64,000 nucleotides of DNA, taken from positions 620,001 through 684,000 of the forward strand of contig JADWOT020001562.1 of NCBI GenBank assembly GCA_036345935.2, read 5' to 3'. Shown here one piece after another: positions 37,401-50,282 of this stretch. The notes beneath the pieces are model-generated. The model did no database searches and was not told the origin of the DNA. It saw only the letters and a list, made by a program, of their open reading frames with translations. This DNA comes from Taenia hydatigena. Taxonomy: Eukaryota > Platyhelminthes > Cestoda > Cyclophyllidea > Taeniidae. Within the stretch, counting starts at the first letter, position 1. Each line of letters begins with the position of its first letter. The position numbers and the translations under genes were made by a program.

Positions 37401-40400
37401 CAGTTGCGGAGTTAATTTTTCTGGATTTGTTCCTTTTGCGACGCCAAGTGGTAAGGAGACGGAGCCGAATGCTTGTCATCACGCAATCCGTCAATCCTTC
37501 AGACAATTTCAAACGGGTTTCTTATTCATTCACTCCGTTTATCATCAGACGCCTTGCGCATTTGGTGTGATTCCGGCCTTTTCTAGAAAGTCGAGGACTT
37601 GGCAGTGTTGGCGCGGTGAGTGTGGAGGAGGCCGGATCAGTAGCCTTGAGCCCCAGGGAGCAGCGAGCCCTCCGACGAAAGGAGAAATCTCGTCTCGCTG
37701 CAAAGATGCGACGAAACCAGGAGAGCAACATCCTCTTCTGCCTACTTCGAGCGTTGCCAGTCTCGCTGCCTGATACTGCGGGGTCGGAGGGCAGTGTCAA
37801 GACGACGCCGTCTGGACTGAATTTGGAGAAATCCGGAGTCATTCGGATGGCTGGACAGACCCTCTTTCTCTACAATTCGCTTTCTCAAGGTGAGTTGACT
37901 GTGGCGAATTCGTACGCTAAGACTTCAGTATTAATTCGAAATCTCCTCCCACATAACCTTTTACACGTAGTTAATGTCCATTTTGCCGAACAAGAAGTTG
38001 ACTCCGGCCTGTCTTCGGTAAATAAGCCTTTAGCCATTTAGTTTTCTAATGCATCCGACTTTATTAACATCTGTTTGGCATAATCTCCTCCTTTTTATAA
38101 TATGTACAAAAAGCAAGGATCCTCCGCAGTCACATTGCAGCTTGATAAGCAAAAAGCCAGATTTCATTTATCAAGAAAAAGTGAAGCTTTTCCAAGTCAA
38201 CAGGGTGTTTAAGGCCCAAAACTGAGTATAACATTTACCAACTTCTTTGGAGAACTTATCTCTGTCTCGGTGAATTAGTTGGATAAAAAGTTACAACCTC
38301 TTCTGAAAGTTGATTTATTCGTAACAAAGTCATGCGTCAAAGTGGCAGAGAAACTGACGTTGCTGAAATGTCCTACCTACACGTAACTTCTAACCCTGTT
38401 AAAGCTTTTGTAGAAGATTAATTTTGCATTATGCAGCAATGAAATTTGCGTGGGTGCTTTTGCAGTCCGTCGAGACTTCCCTGAAAGCATGGAGAAGGTT
38501 GAATGCATACTGTTGACGTGCGGAAGGGCTGGAGGGAAATAGTGACATGATCTCGAGGCTATATCGTCTAGTGGAAGTACAATCGCAGAGCCTTAGATGC
38601 TCACGAAACTAAAACGATCACGGCATTACTGAGTCCCCGTCGCTCCCTTTTGAGCGTTGTATCAACTGGCCCTTTTGGCCAGCCTCCTGCGTCCTGCGGT
38701 TGGTGCTGTAAGGCAAATACCTGCGAATCGTCCTCTCAGGGATACTAGACCGAAAAACTGTCGATTCTTCTTGATAATATCACTGCATTTGGAGTTTTGT
38801 CTTGTTTGAGAACTGTATTTGTGGAAGAGGAATGTGCTGACCATCTCGTATAACCGTTGCAAAACGCAGAGCTATTTGATAACGGACAGAGTTTTGCGGC
38901 TGGCCTGCCTTGCCACATTGTTCTCACTTCAGTGCTACCTAGCGACATATCCACCTGGGTTTCATCCAGCCACCGTAGACAGCTTTGCAGCAAACTTCTT
39001 CGCATAGTTCATGGCTAATGTAGTCTCAATTGTTATGGAAGATGCTATTCCCGACCCTTCGGTTAGGAATTGTCACAGATTCTTTAGGTCAAAATATATG
39101 GCCTTTTTCCATGGCGCTAAGCTTCAGCATTCAGGAGAGGGATCTGGTGCACCTTCTCTGGCGCCCTGACACTTCTCTGAAGCTGCCTTCCACGTACAGA
39201 AGGGTTGGAGGCGGCTGCCGACATGGCTCTGAGGCCACTCCACTAAGCGGAAGCATAGTACTGAAGCCAAAACTTAAAGTTGATCATGCAATCGACGCAT
39301 TAATTGTTTACTTCGTCCATCGGTACTGTCATTGCAGAACACACACTTTAAGCGAGGAGTAGGGTGATCCTTACGTCATTCCAACAATGAAGCCAGGCAA
39401 GCCTAATGTGCCATTACATCTTTGACTCAAATACAGAAAAGGGAGGAGCCGCTCCATGACACCTTGCTTTGCCTTGAGTGTAGCGTGCTGACTGCGGAAT
39501 ATCAAATGAGGAAGAGCTACAAGCTGCCCCAGTAGGTGTGTAGGATTTTAAGGGTCATTAACAATTCCACCGTTATGTTCTGTAAAACTTTTTCTACTCG
39601 AATTTGGCATTAACAAGGCACGGAGTAGTGTTGTGAGAGGGTCCGACAAACCTGCCTGCTTAGCTTCAAATCTCCGTGTGTAAGACATTAACTGCTTGTT
39701 TGACTCTCAGTTTCGGTGATGGACCACCTAGGGGCTCCACTAATGTATCTCCTCCAGGCGGCCTGGTCTGAAGACCACACCAGTAGCCCTAAGCCCTTCC
39801 GCCCGAGTATTGGATCTTCTTCCACTTAGAATGGCTCGGGGCGTAACGGCTATGGATGAAGCTCTTAATGCCTCCCTCCTCGCCTTCACTCTAAAATATT
39901 CGCAGTGATTTTTTTGATGGAAGCTGGTTACCCAAGAATCAAAAAGTCTTCTATTGATCATTTGAACGCAGCATTACATTTTGCAAACTAACTTCAGGTC
40001 ACCGATTGAAACGACTTTTGTTGACCCCTAAGATGATACTCGGCCTCTTCGCTGCAGTCCATAAACCTGTAGATCGTTGATAGAGTGGCAGGAAAACACT
40101 CGGTTGTGAGAAGGGAACAAGATCTGGAACACGATTTTAGTCCCACCGATAAACACATTCAAATCAGATCTCTAACTAAAGTAGGATTCAGCTGGAAATG
40201 TGCTACGTTCCGTACTTGGGATTAGAAGAAAAAGGAAATGTTTACGACTAGAAACAATTTCTTTTCCTTCCATTTTAAGTCCTAGGAACGAAAGCAGTAC
40301 CGTTCATCAGTCTCCTCAGTAAATCTATCTACGGCCTCCTTGTTCATCCGACGGATTCCACGGTGGTCTATGCAACACCACCTCTAGCAGAGGCTATCAA

Positions 40401-43400
40401 TTGGCCCTGGGTAGGTCGTTTTTTATTTCAGGTCAGGCTATGTGTCATGGTCCTGAGGACAAATATTTGAGAGAAGAGTTTCTATTACAGAAATTGAATT
40501 TATGCTTCCCTCCGGCGATGGAAATTCCCAGTACACAGAGAGCGACTTTAAAGGACGAAGAAGGGAGGGAGAGAATGCAAACTGAAGACGACGACGACCA
40601 AATTCCCATAAAACTAAAAATAGGGTTCAAAAAAGGGGCAAAGGAATCTAAACAACTTAATTTTTGTCGACTTGCGCCTTTACGAAGTACACAGCGCCCA
40701 AAATTTCTGCTTCAATATTGCTTTCTCTAGTCACATTATTGCAGCACTTTTCACGTCCGCCGAATTTCATGGAAGAAGAGTTTAAGTAGTGCAATTACGT
40801 AGGCCTTGTGTTAATAACCTTGTGAGTAAAGGCATAATCCCACATCCATAATGGCTTTTTTGGAATAATTATCTCACAGCGCAGGAAATACTTTGCCTCT
40901 TTTTAAAGGCCCTTCAAAGCGCCTCGTTTCAGACATGAGTTAGGTAAATAAAAGGACAGAGAAGTTGGAGGAATGAACATGATCTTAAGGAAATCTGGCC
41001 GTCTACTTATATGTCATTTGAGTAGCATCAGACCAGGAGTAGCTAAAATTCATTCACTATGGTTGAATTTGCCCATTTCGGTGCATTATAGCCCAATTCT
41101 GGTATTCCAAGTATATTCTGAAGTCGTCAAAGCCCAAAGTGGTTCGGGAAGGTATATCAGCGAACCTGAGTGGCCACCAACATGGTTCAAAGGTCATTCT
41201 GGAGTGGGATAATAAAACCAGTAGGGACTGATTTGCCGAAATGGCTAAGTGTTTGATTAAACAATTCGTTTGCCTACTAAAAAACTGTATGTTAAACTCA
41301 AACTAGTTAAATTTGAGCTTTACTGGGGCCATTACATCCATCCCCTTGCTTTAAAACAGCCTAAACATTGAAGTGTCGCCTATAATCCGCTAGGAATCGA
41401 ACAATTTGCTAATAAGACGTAATTTCGCTGGTCTAGAGATATTACAGCTGAAGGATTAAACTAGTCTCTCATTCTCTCTCATTCTCTCCATCCTTTTTGA
41501 ACAGATCAATCTCATTGGAGTGAAATTGGAGAGCCTGGTGGACGAGGGGAAACTGCCAGCGAGAGCCGGTGAGACGGTGAATCTACGAGTGCTTGAGCAG
41601 ACGAATTCACCCACAAAGAGCTCCGTCCACAATCGTCCATCCACACCACTGCGTTCACCCTCTCACTCTCCGACCTCCACCTCAGGAGGGGATCAAACCT
41701 CACCCCTCTGGTCCCCACACCTCTACAGAAGCAGTAAGAATGGAACGTCTGGAACGTTTACTGGGACGCACTTCTCGGCTTTTGGGGGTGGCAATAAGGC
41801 AGTTCCTTATCTTGTAAGTTGAAGAAGCCCCTACAACCAATGCAAAAGTTAAACTAGATTTGTCACGAGGACAAGCTCAACTGACATTGTATGAGATGAT
41901 GATTCGAGGTGGAATGAAGGTGATGGAGAGAATAATGAAGAGTACCGAACTGATGGGCTGACTTGTATCGATACTTCGGAGTGTGCGCCTGTCACCAAGT
42001 GGAAACATCTTGCATTTCTTCACAGATTGCAACAAATTACTACAGCCAGGTGAATCGTAAACCGCATGAACTTTTTGGCCACCTGATATCCAAAGCTTCA
42101 TCCACGATCATAATAGAGAAGCTAGTGAAATTTATTTAACGTTTACGGTGACATCCTTGCAGCATGGGATGAGATGGTGGAGAGCGATGGGGTTATACTG
42201 TGCCTCAAGACTTCTCCAATGTAGAGAGGGGAAGACGGGAGCCCGGTATGCTCGATCTAGCGTTTTGTAGAAGTGTCTTTCTCGTCTCAGGGTTTGAATC
42301 ATCGTCACTTTGCTTTCGTTTTTCTTCTCACTAAATTTATCTAATTCCGCTGAACTTCGGCAACAAATTTGATGAGGGCGGCATTAAGTAGCGTCACCTA
42401 GCAGTAAACCCACTGGGACAGGATGAGTACTAAATGGACAATCAAGCAACCCCGCGAAATGGAGACCATAGCCATTCTGTGATTGGGCTAAATGAAAGAA
42501 CGCGATCGTAAAACGAAATGCCGGTGACCAGTGGTAGCATCGGAAGTATCTAATGGTGAATAAGTTATTCTGAAAAGAAAAATAAGTGCCACTCGCCATA
42601 TTTTAACTTACTGGGTGGATAACAACACAAAGGCCAAAAAGAGAATTTGCATTATCCTGATTAGATAGATGACAAAGTTGTCATAAGGAAAGTGGCAAAT
42701 GCAAAAAAGATTAGATGGGTTTAGCTTATCTTCCTGGTGATAAATGACAGACTCTTCTTTCAGTAAAGCTCAAAAAAAGCTTTTTTTCCGCGTAACGGAA
42801 TTCCATCCCTTGCTGTACTAACGATTTCTTTGAATAAACTGAGCTAGTAGTGAATGTAAGTGAAGTTTCCGTGTAGTTCAAAAAGCGAAGGGAACGTCAA
42901 GGATGGTTCAACTCCAATAAATTGCTTTAAAGCTTAAGTGAAAAGGGACGAAGCTCCTGCCATTCCAATATCAGGCCGTTTCAAAAGCAGGCACCTGATT
43001 GGTGGATTTCAAGGTCAGTGTGGTTTTATAACGGGGCACCATGGTAACAGTCAATTTCATTAATTTAATTTCTAAATGCGTAAAGCTTTTGTCTTGCAGG
43101 AAATCTCACTAATTAGGCAAAAATACTTTTCGATCACACCCTCTTGAAGCAAAGGTATCATTAAAAGGCATTTAGTCAGATCAGGTCGGACGCGTACATT
43201 GTGAATAAAAAGCCATAGAAGCAATTCACTGGCTCAACACAGCTCGGTTTTGGTAGCAGGCCACTTTGGGCCCCGCTATTCGCACCTTCGCCAAGCGGCC
43301 TGACCTCTGAACCGTGTCAGTATCCCTGCAAGTTTCTATAGGCCACCAATCCATATGCTGTCTAAGGTTTATGCCTTCTTTTGTCCTCATGGAGGTCTCA

Positions 43401-46400
43401 GGACGATACACCAGCATTCTTCATTTAAACAAGCTGTGAGTTTTGGGAAATGCTACTCTTGCTCAAGTTGAGTAGCAATGGTGTGTCTCGCTGCAATGGC
43501 TTGGTGTAATTTTCATGCTTCATTTTTTATTTTTTGCCACTTTCTAGATTTGTACATGTTTTGCGATACTTCGCGTGCCAATTACAAGGTTGGAGGATGG
43601 CAGGCCCAGCGCAACTGCAGAATCCACATCCCAGCCTGTCAATCACCTCAATCTCTACCTTCTCCAACCCACCCCAAATTTCGGCTTACCCAAAGACACA
43701 GTAGATTCTGTACCCCGCCTAACAACGTCACCGCTTGGGAAGACTTCATCCACGGTTCTGTCACAAGTATCGGCGAGTGCATCTTCTTCTTCCTCTTCCT
43801 CCCCCTCCGCCTCCACGTTCTCCTCTTCCTCCTCCTCCTCCTCCTCCTTCCATCGGAACAGAGAACGATACCTTCAAAATCGTCAGAGACGCCTTCTAAT
43901 GCAGAGTCCGCCGCCTAAACTCCCGGAAGACGACATCGTCTGTCCACGTGATTTCTTTTGCATTGTTCTGGATCGTAGTCTAGCTGTGAAGTGGGTGGAA
44001 AATAGGTTCGTTGGTTGATTGTCCATTTACTTTATCACGCACTCTCTCACACTTGGGTGACTGTCAAAAAGTGAATGTCCGAAAATAGCTCTCAAGCCTG
44101 GTTGACAACACAGTTTTTTTTGCCATCTTAGGTAGAGGGAAAGAAAAACATCGCCCTGTTAGCCATCAACATTTCAGTCCTGTTAAAATTCAGCATAATC
44201 TAGAAAAGGCCAGTGGATAAAGGAAAATGTTATCTCGACTTGCATTTACTTATTAGTTAAATATCAACCCTAAAAGATAATTTACTTTATTTGCTTTACC
44301 CAGTGATCCCATCAAAGCCAGCATTTTCTCCTTTATGGTTGGTCAGTCTTTTCTGGACTTTATCGCTCTCCAGGACCTGGAGTCGGTGAGCAAATTACTC
44401 ACCGAATGTAAGTAAAAGTTACTTTTCACTTTACTGCTTCTACAAGGCACTGACGTATCTGTTATCCCAGGTATTCAACAAAAATCGTCGATTTGGTCAC
44501 CTTCCTATCGTTTGAGGATTCCCATTTCTCAATCGAATGGAAGCGGGTCGTCCAGTGGACCCTCTAAATTTATCCGGGTGAGAACGCTCTTCTCGAACAC
44601 CTTCGATGCCAACATTCGATGTCTCCATCAGCCTATTGGGTAAGGCCTGGAAGACTCAAAAGTAGTCTGAAGGACATTTTCCTTCCCCTTTGATGTAGCC
44701 GCCCTTCACTCCAGTGCGTATCACACGCTAGAACTTTTGATAATTCCGCCTTTACTTTTGGGTCTCCTTTATTTCTGGAATGTAGAACTGCACAAGCCAA
44801 CGGCATTCAAATCTACCTACACCAGAAAAAACCGTCCACCTTAACCACGAGCACTTCCGAAAACCAACAGTATACTGGCAACTCGATATCAACCGGAAGT
44901 GTGACTACTACACCCCAGGTTAAGCGACCAATCAGAGTGCTCAAATTGCAGCCGCAGCAACAACCCTTGTCACAACAATCAGTGACCACATCGACACTAC
45001 AGCCGCTTCGTGTCTCACCGAATCTCCCAACCAATTCTGGTCCCTACCTGGCTCCGTTGGCAGCTGCACCGACAAGGGATACGCAGATTGTTTATGAGGT
45101 GAATTGTTTTCCAAATAGGGAATCAGGTCCGTTTTGGTAAAATGATTTGTTATAATAAGTTAAGTGATTCAGGAATTTCCAATTCTCGGCGAAACTCCTA
45201 GCAAAGGTACCGTCAAAAGTATCAGGTGTATCTGACCTGTCACAGGGGTAACGGCGGTTGACATACTTTTGCATGTTGCTGTTATGATAGGAATGTCAGA
45301 TTTATCTTATCGGATCAAATAAACTTTGCCAAACATGTTATTTTAGGTCAACGCGCTTACTAACAAGCCCGCTGAAATTCTTCCCTAGCGTAAGCCTAAA
45401 AACGTCAAATAGGCCTCGATTCACAGGAGATTTCATCTGAATGATAGGAGGTGGCATACCTGCCGAATGCTGACAGGTGTGAAAATAAGTTGAAGGGTGT
45501 AGTTGGGTACCCATCAATGCAAATCGTTCAGGGTTTCCATGGTTATTTAATACCAATTTATTACACTTAATCTGAACATATCTAATCAGTCTCTATAAAA
45601 GTGCCAGCTAGGTTCGCGGCTAATTTGATTAGCGGAGTAAGAAATCAGTTTTAAATAATGCGAATGCGTAATTTCGTGGGCCGTCCATTTGTTTAAGTCG
45701 CCTAGGAGTTCATTCTTTGTTATTGACTTTTAAGTGAGTCGCTACTGTAATTCACGTGTATTGACTGTGGTGTGGTACACTACGAGGATTATTACTTTAT
45801 AGACTTTAACATCTAGGGATAATGTTTTCTCTCGGTTTTCACAGTGGGTCACTTTATATGGTTTCATAAGCTGAACCTGTGTATTAAAGAAATGTCTATG
45901 AAATCCTTCTTTTCGAGTTCCAGTATAAGAAGGTGGAAGCGCAGCGGCTTGTGGTTTGTCTATGCGTTCAAGGTCATCCTGACGCACATTCGCTGTCGAA
46001 ACCAATCAAATCGCTTCAACAATGGGATAATCAAAGAGGGATCCCAGTGATTGATAAAATCGATAAATTAAGGTTTTGAGAGCCCATTTTTCGTTTTAAG
46101 TACAAATGTGTAAGGTGCAAAAAACTGTGTTCCATTTTAGTCTCCTGCCTGTTTGACGCCGCAGACGCTGGTGACAACGCCTTGGGTCATCTATGCACGG
46201 AGTATCAGTGCCCCGCAGCCAAGTTTGGTCAAAACAATATCTCCTCTTCCGCAGAACTCGTCTTTCAACTTCCTTCTACCAGGCGAGTGCAATGAGATCC
46301 CCCTTCAGCACTCTAACAAAATTCCTCGACTTAGCCCACTGCACACCATCGCAGAACCGTCTCAAGCTGGTAAAAGTCATTAAAATTTCTACGGCTTGGA

Positions 46401-47004
46401 CAATTTTTTGGGCTCATGGAAAAACGTATTTCTAACTTTATTAAACGTATAGAAAAGTGGCCGACGACAACTTCTTCCCCAGCATTGAATCTGCCCGACA
46501 TGCTCCAGGAGCTGGATCCGGAGACTCTGGCAATGCTAGAGGAGAACGACGATGCAAAATCGGATTCCCTGCTAACAAGTCTCAGTTTTGATGACATCCT
46601 CTCCTCCATCAGTATAACACCAAGCAGTGGTGATGAACTGAACCAGGAAAAACAGACATGCACCAGCGGGTCCTTCTGTTCCAGTGAATCCTCGCCTCCA
46701 TCTCTATCGGAGAGCTTTGTCTCGTCCACTTCCTGTACCAGGAAGGATCAGCCTTCACAACAACAGCAGCAGTTACTGCAACAACGGGAGATGTCACTGT
46801 TCAGTGATGTTGAATTGGACGCGGATATACCTTCAGACACAGACGAGTTCTGGGATGCTCTTGTGACAAGTTAGTTGACTTTCAAACTAGTGAAATAGGC
46901 TTTTATGAATAGGTGAATTAATGCAATTTTCTGCCTTTCTCTCGGTTGTAGATGTGATGAATCTTCCATTAGATATAACCAACCTCCCAATGGATGTACG
47001 CTAG
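31447..47004 (+). CDS. bHLH-PAS transcription factor, HIF-alpha/SIM/Trachealess class (11 exons, 939 aa)
   Basis: Exons: 31447-31664, 33458-33720, 37587-37889, 41521-41813, 43548-44005, 44304-44407, 44471-44639, 44786-45098, 46141-46369, 46453-46869, 46952-47004. Phases agree throughout. The ATG follows an in-frame TAG ten bases upstream. Residues 190-206 read RRKEKSRLAAKMRRNQE, close to the HIF-alpha basic region RRKEKSRDAARSRRSKE. Helix 2 ends about residue 261. A PAS-like segment spans about 490-605 (FFCIVLDRSLAVKWV, then MVGQSFLDFIALQDLESV, then FIRVRTLF). A Ser-rich run, Pro/Ser/Thr-rich linkers, a Gln-rich patch and an acidic C-terminal region (activation-domain-like) complete it. Such proteins pair with ARNT and bind DNA in the nucleus. 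Oddities: a loop longer than in HIF, over 200 low-complexity residues between bHLH and PAS, and only one PAS visible. The exon 4 acceptor at 41519-41520 was chosen by phase. A better-looking acceptor at 41503-41504 breaks frame. Confidence 0.8.
32077..32095. repeat. Poly-C run in intron 1
   Basis: About 19 cytosines with one interrupting T, followed by an A run, in the first intron of the bHLH-PAS gene. A second run of 13 C lies at 32267-32279. Confidence 0.85.
32267..32279. repeat. Poly-C run in intron 1
   Basis: Uninterrupted run of about 13 C, 190 bases after the first. Length in such runs is error-prone. Confidence 0.8.
35855..36425 (-). repeat. Dispersed element, reverse full copy in intron 2 of the bHLH-PAS gene
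   Basis: Module A blocks in reverse order ('agcgccttaaaacttctccg', 'gagggcataatacctgacc', 'ggtactggcgtgacctgg', 'ggaagtaaaatcgcagagcc', 'aatcgaggcattac'). These are followed by the middle block 'catctggagttttgtcccg' and reverse module B ('tttcactccagtactgccc', 'tctgtccatctggaagag'). Confidence 0.65.
38475..39005 (-). repeat. Dispersed element, reverse full copy in intron 3 of the bHLH-PAS gene
   Basis: Same block order as the copy at 35855: 'gaagtacaatcgcagagcc', 'cacggcattac', 'gcatttggagttttgtcttg', then 'ctcacttcagtgctaccta' and 'acctgggtttcatccagcc'. The shared middle block shows that modules A and B belong to one element. Confidence 0.65.
39150..39290 (-). repeat. Dispersed element, module A, reverse fragment
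   Basis: Blocks 'ctggcgccctgacacttctc', 'gaagggttggaggcggctg', 'ccactccactaagcggaag' match reverse module A. Confidence 0.5.
39690..39860 (+). repeat. Dispersed element, module A, forward fragment
   Basis: 'cttgtttgactctcagtttcg', 'aggcggcctggtctgaagac', 'cagtagccctaagcccttc', then 'gcccgagtattgga': forward module A inside intron 3 of the bHLH-PAS gene. Confidence 0.6.
40432..40686 (+). other. Possible cassette exon in the bHLH-PAS gene
   Basis: A strong acceptor (Thr-rich-looking pyrimidine tract then TTTCAG at 40426-40431) opens a frame that joins exon 3 in phase. It encodes about 85 residues with an acidic stretch (QTEDDDDQIP) followed by Lys-rich sequence. A GT at 40687 would join exon 4 (41521) in phase as well. 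It has no known homology and could be chance. Confidence 0.3.
43230..43345 (+). repeat. Dispersed element, module A, forward fragment
   Basis: 'agctcggttttggtagcagg', 'gctattcgcaccttcgccaa', 'gcggcctgacctctgaaccg', 'tgtcagtatcc' follow the module A order, in intron 4 of the bHLH-PAS gene. Confidence 0.5.
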
Positions 47005-47549
47005 TCGTTAGTCGAGCAGAAGCAGCAGTAGTTACAGACCCCAACACCAGTGCAGTAGCTAGAGGAATGTTCTCTCACTTGTGTAGCTAGTCGAGCCATT
47101 CGCACTGTCAACACAAAGATGATCGCCAAGCGTGCCTTTCACTTTTGTGTGAGGTGGTCAATTAAATGCTGTCTCCTCTTCCCTCTCTTCTTGCTCCCTT
47201 TCCTCTTCCTGTCAAGTAGATTAGGGTAGGTCTGTCCCTCCTCCTCTTAATTTCACCAACCCTCCTCCCCGCGTCCCCCTGTTCCCCTTTCTCTATAACA
47301 CTCGCTCACCTACCGACTCACACACGCAGTTATGTGTAATTGAAGAGCACGGTGGCTATTTTATTTTTTTGTGGCACAAATATATTTTTATTCAAGGTGG
47401 CCTTTGCTTTGGCTTTCCCATCACCACCGGCATTCCCGTTGGGTGTGTTTCTTGGTTCTGCAATGGCAGATGTTTGCCTCAGGTGGGATCGGCGGTCAAT
47501 CCTTGTGACCTTCATGTGCATTATCAACATGTATTAAAAGGTGATTCGG

Positions 47550-47555
47550 AATAAA
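47550..47555 (+). other. Candidate polyadenylation signal of the bHLH-PAS gene
   Basis: AATAAA inside a short A run, about 545 bases after the stop codon. The intervening sequence includes a CT-rich stretch near 47200-47300 and is plausible 3' UTR. Confidence 0.4.
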
Positions 47556-50282
47556 AAAAAAAGCCTGGCGGTGGCACGAACGGTCTAATCGAGTTTTTGA
47601 GCCCGCGTAGTCAGTGCCAAAACTATTTGAAGCAACCAAAAAAGAACAAGTGCTTGAGCGCTTTTTTTCACATTGTTTTATAGCCTTTTGAATCAAAGTT
47701 TGTTTCTTTTACGGTCGGTTCATACTACTTACAAATTTTGTAAGTAGCTCGTCAAGAAATAGACTCTTGGCAGCTGAATAAAGGTGATTTGGGGCCGATA
47801 AATAGGGGCTGAATCTTAGTGAATAAGTAAAGGAGAGTTAGATGAACAGGTAAGGTGGAGGTTTACTGAGTGAGTTTGATGAACTTCAGGCGGTTGATAC
47901 GGCATCACGTTCGATAGCAAAACCTCCATCTAGGGAGCTTCTGTTTATCACGATGGATTGTGTCCCTAATGGCAAAAATGACTGCTGGATAACGTAGCAA
48001 GAACTCTTTCGCATCAAATAATTTGCTTGGGCTTACATTGCCAGGCAGAGTGATAAGAGCTGGGCAAATGGGCTGCTAGTATCATGTCTTGGCAGATGAC
48101 ACTAAGCTAGGAAGGCTACCTTTGGAAAAGAAGTGCTGTCAGCTGACTTTTGCTGAGGAATGGGTTTTTTATTTAAACTGCAAGTAAACAACAACATCAC
48201 TGGTTATTTTCGTGCCTCTAAGGCACCACTTCGACCTAAAAAAGATAACCTTTAATTGCCGAGTGGGCGGAGTGCTGGAGGCAAAATTGCCGAAGGCGAA
48301 ACAAGTTCGCCCGAGATCTACCTACCTGATGCACAATGATACAGCATGAAGGTGTGCAATATGAACTTCTTCTCCGAAAGATACCTAGCCACGCTACGAA
48401 GGTAACGCATAAAATACCGCCCTGCATTGGTTTTCTGGCCGGTTACCCTTACCAAACAATCAGATGACCACAGGTCGAACAAACAACCCAGAAACAAAAC
48501 TGAGGTAGGATTCGAGGTAGCTAGGACTAGGACTCTTGTGTTTCAGGAGTGGGATTTGCACCATTTTCTGTGGTACGATTGGAGGGGATGATGGACTGCA
48601 GCCGTAATTACTTAAACAGGTAAGGTTTTCCTTGAAAGCTTCCAGTACGTATCTGATGTTTAAAAAGTGCACCACGATACAGATTACCACGTGTAGCGGA
48701 ACATTCCATTCATTTACTTTAGATGAGTCCAAATTTTGCGTTAATAACGAAAATAGTATTCTGCTGGAGAAATTTCGGCGGGAATTCGCAGCGAATTTGG
48801 ACGGAACTGAATCGTGCTAAGAATTTGTTTTCTAAAAGCCAATTTGGAAAATAATGGAATAAATTCAAGAATCATTTCAAGGAGTCGATTTATAACGGCT
48901 GCTTTTTTCCGACACATGATGAGTTTAAGTTAACTTTGGCTGTAGTGACTTGACATTTGTTTTACTGCACGCCTTTAACTCTTGGCACCAGAGGTCTACC
49001 AAATATCAACTAAAATGGGACCGTAATTTGGCGTTGTGCATGTTTTTACAGCTGCAGTCTCATAAGAACTATTTTTGTGCTTTTTTAAGGATAACTAAAT
49101 TAACCCTTATCTCAGACAGAAAGTTGCAGATGGTTGATAAACTCTCGTGGTCTTTGTTTTGTAGAAACGAGTAAAGCTTTATGACTTTCACCAGACTTTC
49201 AACCTAGGTACAGCGACGCCAGCAACATGTTTTTTAAAACTTCTGAATAAAAAATCGTCACAAACAAACCAGAATTGTCGGCACCTACTCGCTATAGGGA
49301 CTATCTGATTTAAAGATTTGACTTTATTCATGGCGGCAAATAATGCGTAGATTACGAGAGAGGACATGAGGCATTCTTCAGAAGATTATTTGGCCATAAT
49401 CTCAATTCGCAAAAAATTCGAAGTTCAAAAGCGTTTGTATTGGTACTTTTGCAGCTGGTTAAGGCAGTGTAGCGACAGATTTTTACATAAACCGCGTCAG
49501 AATTGTGCATTCCTCTCAGCTCCATTTACCCACAGAGGTGAATCACTTTGAGTCCCTCATCTTTATCATATACAACATGTCTTAAACTCTGGTATAAGTA
49601 AATTCATGAAAAATGCCATCCAATATAAAAGTGAGAAACACAATTGCAGTAACGACTTAAATGAACTTCGTGTTGCATCCTACTTCTAAGCTTCCTTACT
49701 GCCCTTCATCTACAAAGGTTTTTTAACGGCAATCTTTTCTGAATACTGATGAAGGCGACAGGAAGCCCCATTTATCAAATCAGAAGACGCAAACGTCGAA
49801 AACATCTGCCAGATAATTGTTCCGCTATTTATTTTCAAGGTAAAAAATCAGTTAAACAAAACTTATATAAACGTTTAAATGGGACCAATCACTGACATTT
49901 GCTGACAATTTCCATTAAGCTAAGTGGAGTCGCACATTTGGATTTGAAATGTCACGGCACTATACAAAAATATTAAATGAAAATTGTCCAAATGGAGCCC
50001 TTAATTTCTCTTATAAGTGGTAGTATGGCAGAGAATTTGCCGTTGTACCTAAATTGCCAATACCGTTTTTCCTTATCTGTTCAACAAATTTATCCGAAGG
50101 ATTATCGTTTCAAACAAGGTTCTTTTTTGTTTCATAGCTTCTTTGTCTTCTTCAGTAAGACTAAACGTTTTCTGTGTGCCATACCAACTTTAGCTCTGTC
50201 GTACCTATTTAAAGTAACAGATGTGTATTTTGCGAAAACTAATGAATTCATCCGCAAAGCATCAAATTCTCTTGCTGTCCGT
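47556..50282. other. Intergenic, no gene recognised
   Basis: AT-rich. The frames at 48460-48732 and 49977-50303 lack recognisable features, and the latter runs into a repeat copy. Confidence 0.4.

Noticed and set aside
41505..41520. Better-looking splice acceptor (tttttgaacag) before exon 4 of the bHLH-PAS gene
   Set aside because: Its use would break the reading frame with exon 3 as defined. The AG at 41519-41520 keeps frame. It would be valid only with an extra upstream exon of suitable phase.
43478..43918. Alternative open frame overlapping exon 5 of the bHLH-PAS gene
   Set aside because: It stops before the PAS-encoding part. The other frame continues through it and splices in phase to 44304.
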